This document shows positions 61,431 to 64,000 of a DNA stretch of 64,000 nt, one piece after another. Made by a program: the position numbers and the translations under genes. Source of the DNA: Lunularia cruciata. Lineage: Eukaryota; Streptophyta; Marchantiopsida; Lunulariales; Lunulariaceae. The stretch covers positions 6,825,001-6,889,000 of the forward strand of contig OX419756.1 of NCBI GenBank assembly GCA_948567375.1. The letters run 5' to 3'. The notes beneath the pieces were generated by a model. The model searched no databases. It had not been told where the DNA came from and was given only the letters and a program-made list of their open reading frames with translations. Numbering within the stretch: position 1 is the stretch's first letter; every line of letters starts with the position of its first letter.

Positions 61431-64000
61431 AGTTCCTTTTTAGGGTTTTTTTGTGTTTCCTCTAGAGTTCTGTTAGATACATGATTCTGCTAGATACATG
61501 ATTAAGGCAAAGTGAGAGCACAGCCCTAATTAGGGTTTTGCAAAGCAACCTCTTGGGGCTTGCTTAAGTGTATAAATGAATGCTCTCACTCATGTTTAGT
61601 TAAATTCTTTTACAAGGGTGATTCCCAATACCAACCCATAGCATTCTGTGAAGTCCTGAGCTGCTTTACATCACCTCAGGTGTGTTCTATGTTGTTTCTT
61701 AGTTGGGTGTTGTTACTGCTGCGTGAGTGAACTTGCTTGTTGTCTTTGAACTCTGATACATTGAGAGAGGTCTAGTATTGTAGTAGTGATGTCTGATACA
61801 TCAGATATTAGAGAGACCAATAAACCTTCTTCTTCAAAGAGAGGAACAGAGGTTCTCATCAAGTTATTGGCCCATGGCCACCATTGGGGTTGATAGGAGA
61901 ACTCAGAGAGATAGAGAAACTGTGAAACATTAACTACAGAGCCTGGGCTTCGTATGTGAAGTGTATCTTAGACAGTTCTGATTGTTTAGAATTGGCATTA
62001 GAAACTCATGATAAAGATGAACTAGAGGCCAACAAGGATGAGAGAGTCAAGCACTCTACTACTAAGAGGTTTCTCCTAAGGGCTATGCAAGAGCCGATCA
62101 GAACCTAGTAGACAATTATGCTTGGAGTTGGGAGATTTGGCAGAAACTCAAGACTTATTACTCTGTTGAGAAGCTGGAGACTTCCCATTCAGTCTGGTCT
62201 ACAATGTGGAAATTGAAGTTGCAAGATGGTGATGATTTCACCTTGCATCTGTCAAAGTTGCAGAAAATCTTCAAGAGTATCAAGGATATGGGGTTGTACT
62301 TACAGATAAGTATGAGATCAACCATCTCTTAGAGAGTCTTCTTCCAAGCTATGACCCTGTCTTAGTAGCTCTGAAAGTTTTACCTGTTGAAGTTGTCACA
62401 TGGGATTATGTGATAAACATATTGCTGGTGTTTAGCAAAGATAGAGATGAGAAAGAGATGAAGTTAAATGAGCTGGGAGATGCTTCTCTGTGCAGTGCCT
62501 CTTCTCGGTCAAGAAGAGTGCCAGATAGAAGAGTGAGTAAATCTGGTAAACGAGTTAATAGTGTTGATGACAGGACCGGTTATTTCTGTCATGATAAAGG
62601 TCATGTTGCACCTATAGGTCCCAAGAGAGGAGAATGAGAGAATGCGAGCTGAAGAAGGTAGGTAAGGGACCTCAACCAGTAAAAGGTCAAAAATTTGGGA
62701 GTTCAGCTGACAACACAAAGGAGTGCAATGAGATAGAAAGCAATGAGGAGGGGTTCTCAGCAGAATAGCTAGATTGTGGAATGTTGGCAGAATCACAGTT
62801 GTCCACGAACGGTTCTGGATGGTTCTTGGATTTTGGAGCCACCTCTCATATTTGTTACCAGAAGGAGCTGTTCTCAACTCTTCAACCTCTGAAGATTCCC
62901 AAGAGTGTGCGTTGTGGACTTGGGATTCTGAATCCAGTGTGAGGAACTGGCAAAGTTCCTATTGCCTTCATATGAAGATCTAATACAAGTTCTTGTAAGA
63001 GCTATTTGGAAGATGTGCTCTATGTTCCAGATTACACCAAGAACTTGATTTCAGTACATTGCCTCATGGAGCATGGACTGGATGTTCTGTTTGAGAGCAA
63101 CAGAAATCAATGCACTTTGAAGAAAGGAGAGCTGTTCCTTGGGTATGGTACTGCCAAAGGGAAGCCGTTCAAGTTGATGGAAGCTGATTGTTCTGATTCT
63201 GTATTGGTAGCAGAAAACAGAAATGATATCCATCTCTGGCATTTAAGGTTAGGGCACTTGTCGGAGCAAAACCTACATGCTTTAGAGAAGGTAGTGGAGG
63301 GGTTGAAACTAGATTCCAAAGGAAAACTCAAATTCTGCATTGGGTGTGCAGAAGGTAAGGCACACGAGGCTCCTATCCCCAAGAAATCTTCATCTAGAGC
63401 TTCTGGTCCTCTAGATGTCATCCATTTTGATGTATAGTGACTAAGAAGTCATTGAGTGGAGCAGCCTACTATATTTCCTTTGTGGATGATTACAATAGAA
63501 AGAGCTTTATCTATCTCATGAAAAGCAAGGATGAAGTGCTGTGAAAATTCCAAAAGTTTGTAGCCATGGCTGAGTTGCAGGCTAGGAGAAAAGTCAAGAG
63601 ATTGAGAACATATGGAGGCAGAGAGTACAGGCATGAAGAATTCCTCTCTTTTCAGTCCGAGAAAGGAATTCTCCTTGACTGTACTGCCAGAGACAGTACA
63701 GAAATGCTGAATAAGACATTGGTGGACACAGCATTGGCAATGCTCCAACATGCCAAGCTGTAGAGAAAGTTTTGGGGTGCTGCAATTAGCACTGCAAACT
63801 TTCTTAGAAATATCAGTGGTACCACAACATTGCAAGGAAGAACTCATGAAGAATGCTGGAGTGGTAAGGCACCTAATCTTTCAGCTTTGAAAGTTTTTTA
63901 ATGTCCTGCCTATGTTCATATCCCCTAGGAGCAGAGGAGGAAGTTCACAAAGCAGGCTGAGAGAATGCCTTTTGTAGGATATGAAGAGGGACTAAAAGGA
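61431..64000 (+). pseudogene. Decayed Ty1/copia element (LTR/leader, gag, protease, integrase start)
   Basis: Plus-strand remnant running off the right edge. 61470-61870 looks like LTR and leader (TATA-like gtgtataaatg at about 61568). Gag: NYRAWASYVKCILDSSDCLE at about 61930, then WKLKLQDGDDFTLHLSKLQK near 62210, broken by stops. Protease: WFLDFGATSH at about 62825, where the usual DSGATSH has Ser replaced by Phe. GAG-pre-integrase: HLWHLRLGHLS and CIGCAEGKAH (63006-63437). Integrase start: FVDDYNRKSF near 63480, and RTYGGREY where RSDNGGE(Y) is expected, so the second catalytic Asp is lost. Non-autonomous now. Left boundary is approximate. Confidence 0.85.

Overview
The window is streptophyte-type nuclear DNA. 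It is mostly a nest of LTR retrotransposons (about 1-54846), followed by host sequence carrying three exons of an intron-containing host gene and then a second retrotransposon. No bacterial features, CRISPR arrays, rRNA or tRNA genes were seen. The host gene is a BK/Slo-type potassium channel homologue. As far as I recall, these occur in bryophytes and algae but not in flowering plants, so I favour a bryophyte or another seedless or charophyte lineage. That is an inference; the species cannot be read from the sequence.

Layout from outside in, each junction checked by target-site duplications (TSDs). Chr-1 is a minus-strand chromovirus (Ty3/gypsy with integrase chromodomain). It runs from beyond the left edge to its 5' LTR at 54436-54846. 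Chr-2 (1565-53550) sits in the gag of Chr-1. Met-1 (1836-47490), a different gypsy lineage, sits in the 3' LTR of Chr-2. Met-1 was then hit by Chr-3 (6344-19745), by Ath-3 (19758-41429) and by a solo LTR (44980-45658). Chr-3 carries Ath-1 (10728-18524). Ath-3 carries Chr-4 (20058-33505) in its 5' LTR and a chromovirus solo LTR (38716-39138). Chr-4 carries Ath-2 (25268-33069) in its primer-binding site. A second Ath solo LTR (48996-49674) sits in the Chr-2 pol. The chain Chr-1 > Chr-2 > Met-1 > Ath-3 > Chr-4 > Ath-2 is six levels deep.

The main discovery candidate is Met-1. Reading its minus strand across the later insertions gives gag with two zinc knuckles, aspartic protease, a DNMT3-like cytosine-5 DNA methyltransferase, reverse transcriptase, RNase H, integrase and a degenerate PHD-type zinc finger. 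The methyltransferase motifs I, IV, VI, VIII, IX and X are in canonical order. It is cut between motifs VIII and IX by Chr-3 and Ath-3, so its halves now lie about 35 kb apart (42455-41434 and 6343-6100). The element is decayed, but it once carried both a putative writer of DNA methylation and a putative chromatin reader.

The Ath family (Ath-1, Ath-2, Ath-3 and two solo LTRs) is a non-chromoviral, Athila/Tat-like gypsy group. It has 679-bp LTRs, a tRNA-Asp-like primer site, an extra upstream CCHC zinc-knuckle ORF, an uninterrupted 1606-1608-codon gag-pol in two copies, and 4-bp TSDs that all fit GNNC. Ath-1 and Ath-2 look young and intact; Ath-3 is dead. The chromoviruses have about 410-430-bp LTRs with a tRNA-iMet primer site, 5-bp TSDs, a -1 offset between gag and pol, and heat-shock-element-like arrays just upstream of a TATA box.

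To the right, 54847-58177 is AT-rich intergenic DNA with a few local repeats. Three exons of the channel gene (minus strand) lie at 60882-58178. From about 61431 to the right edge is a decayed Ty1/copia element on the plus strand.
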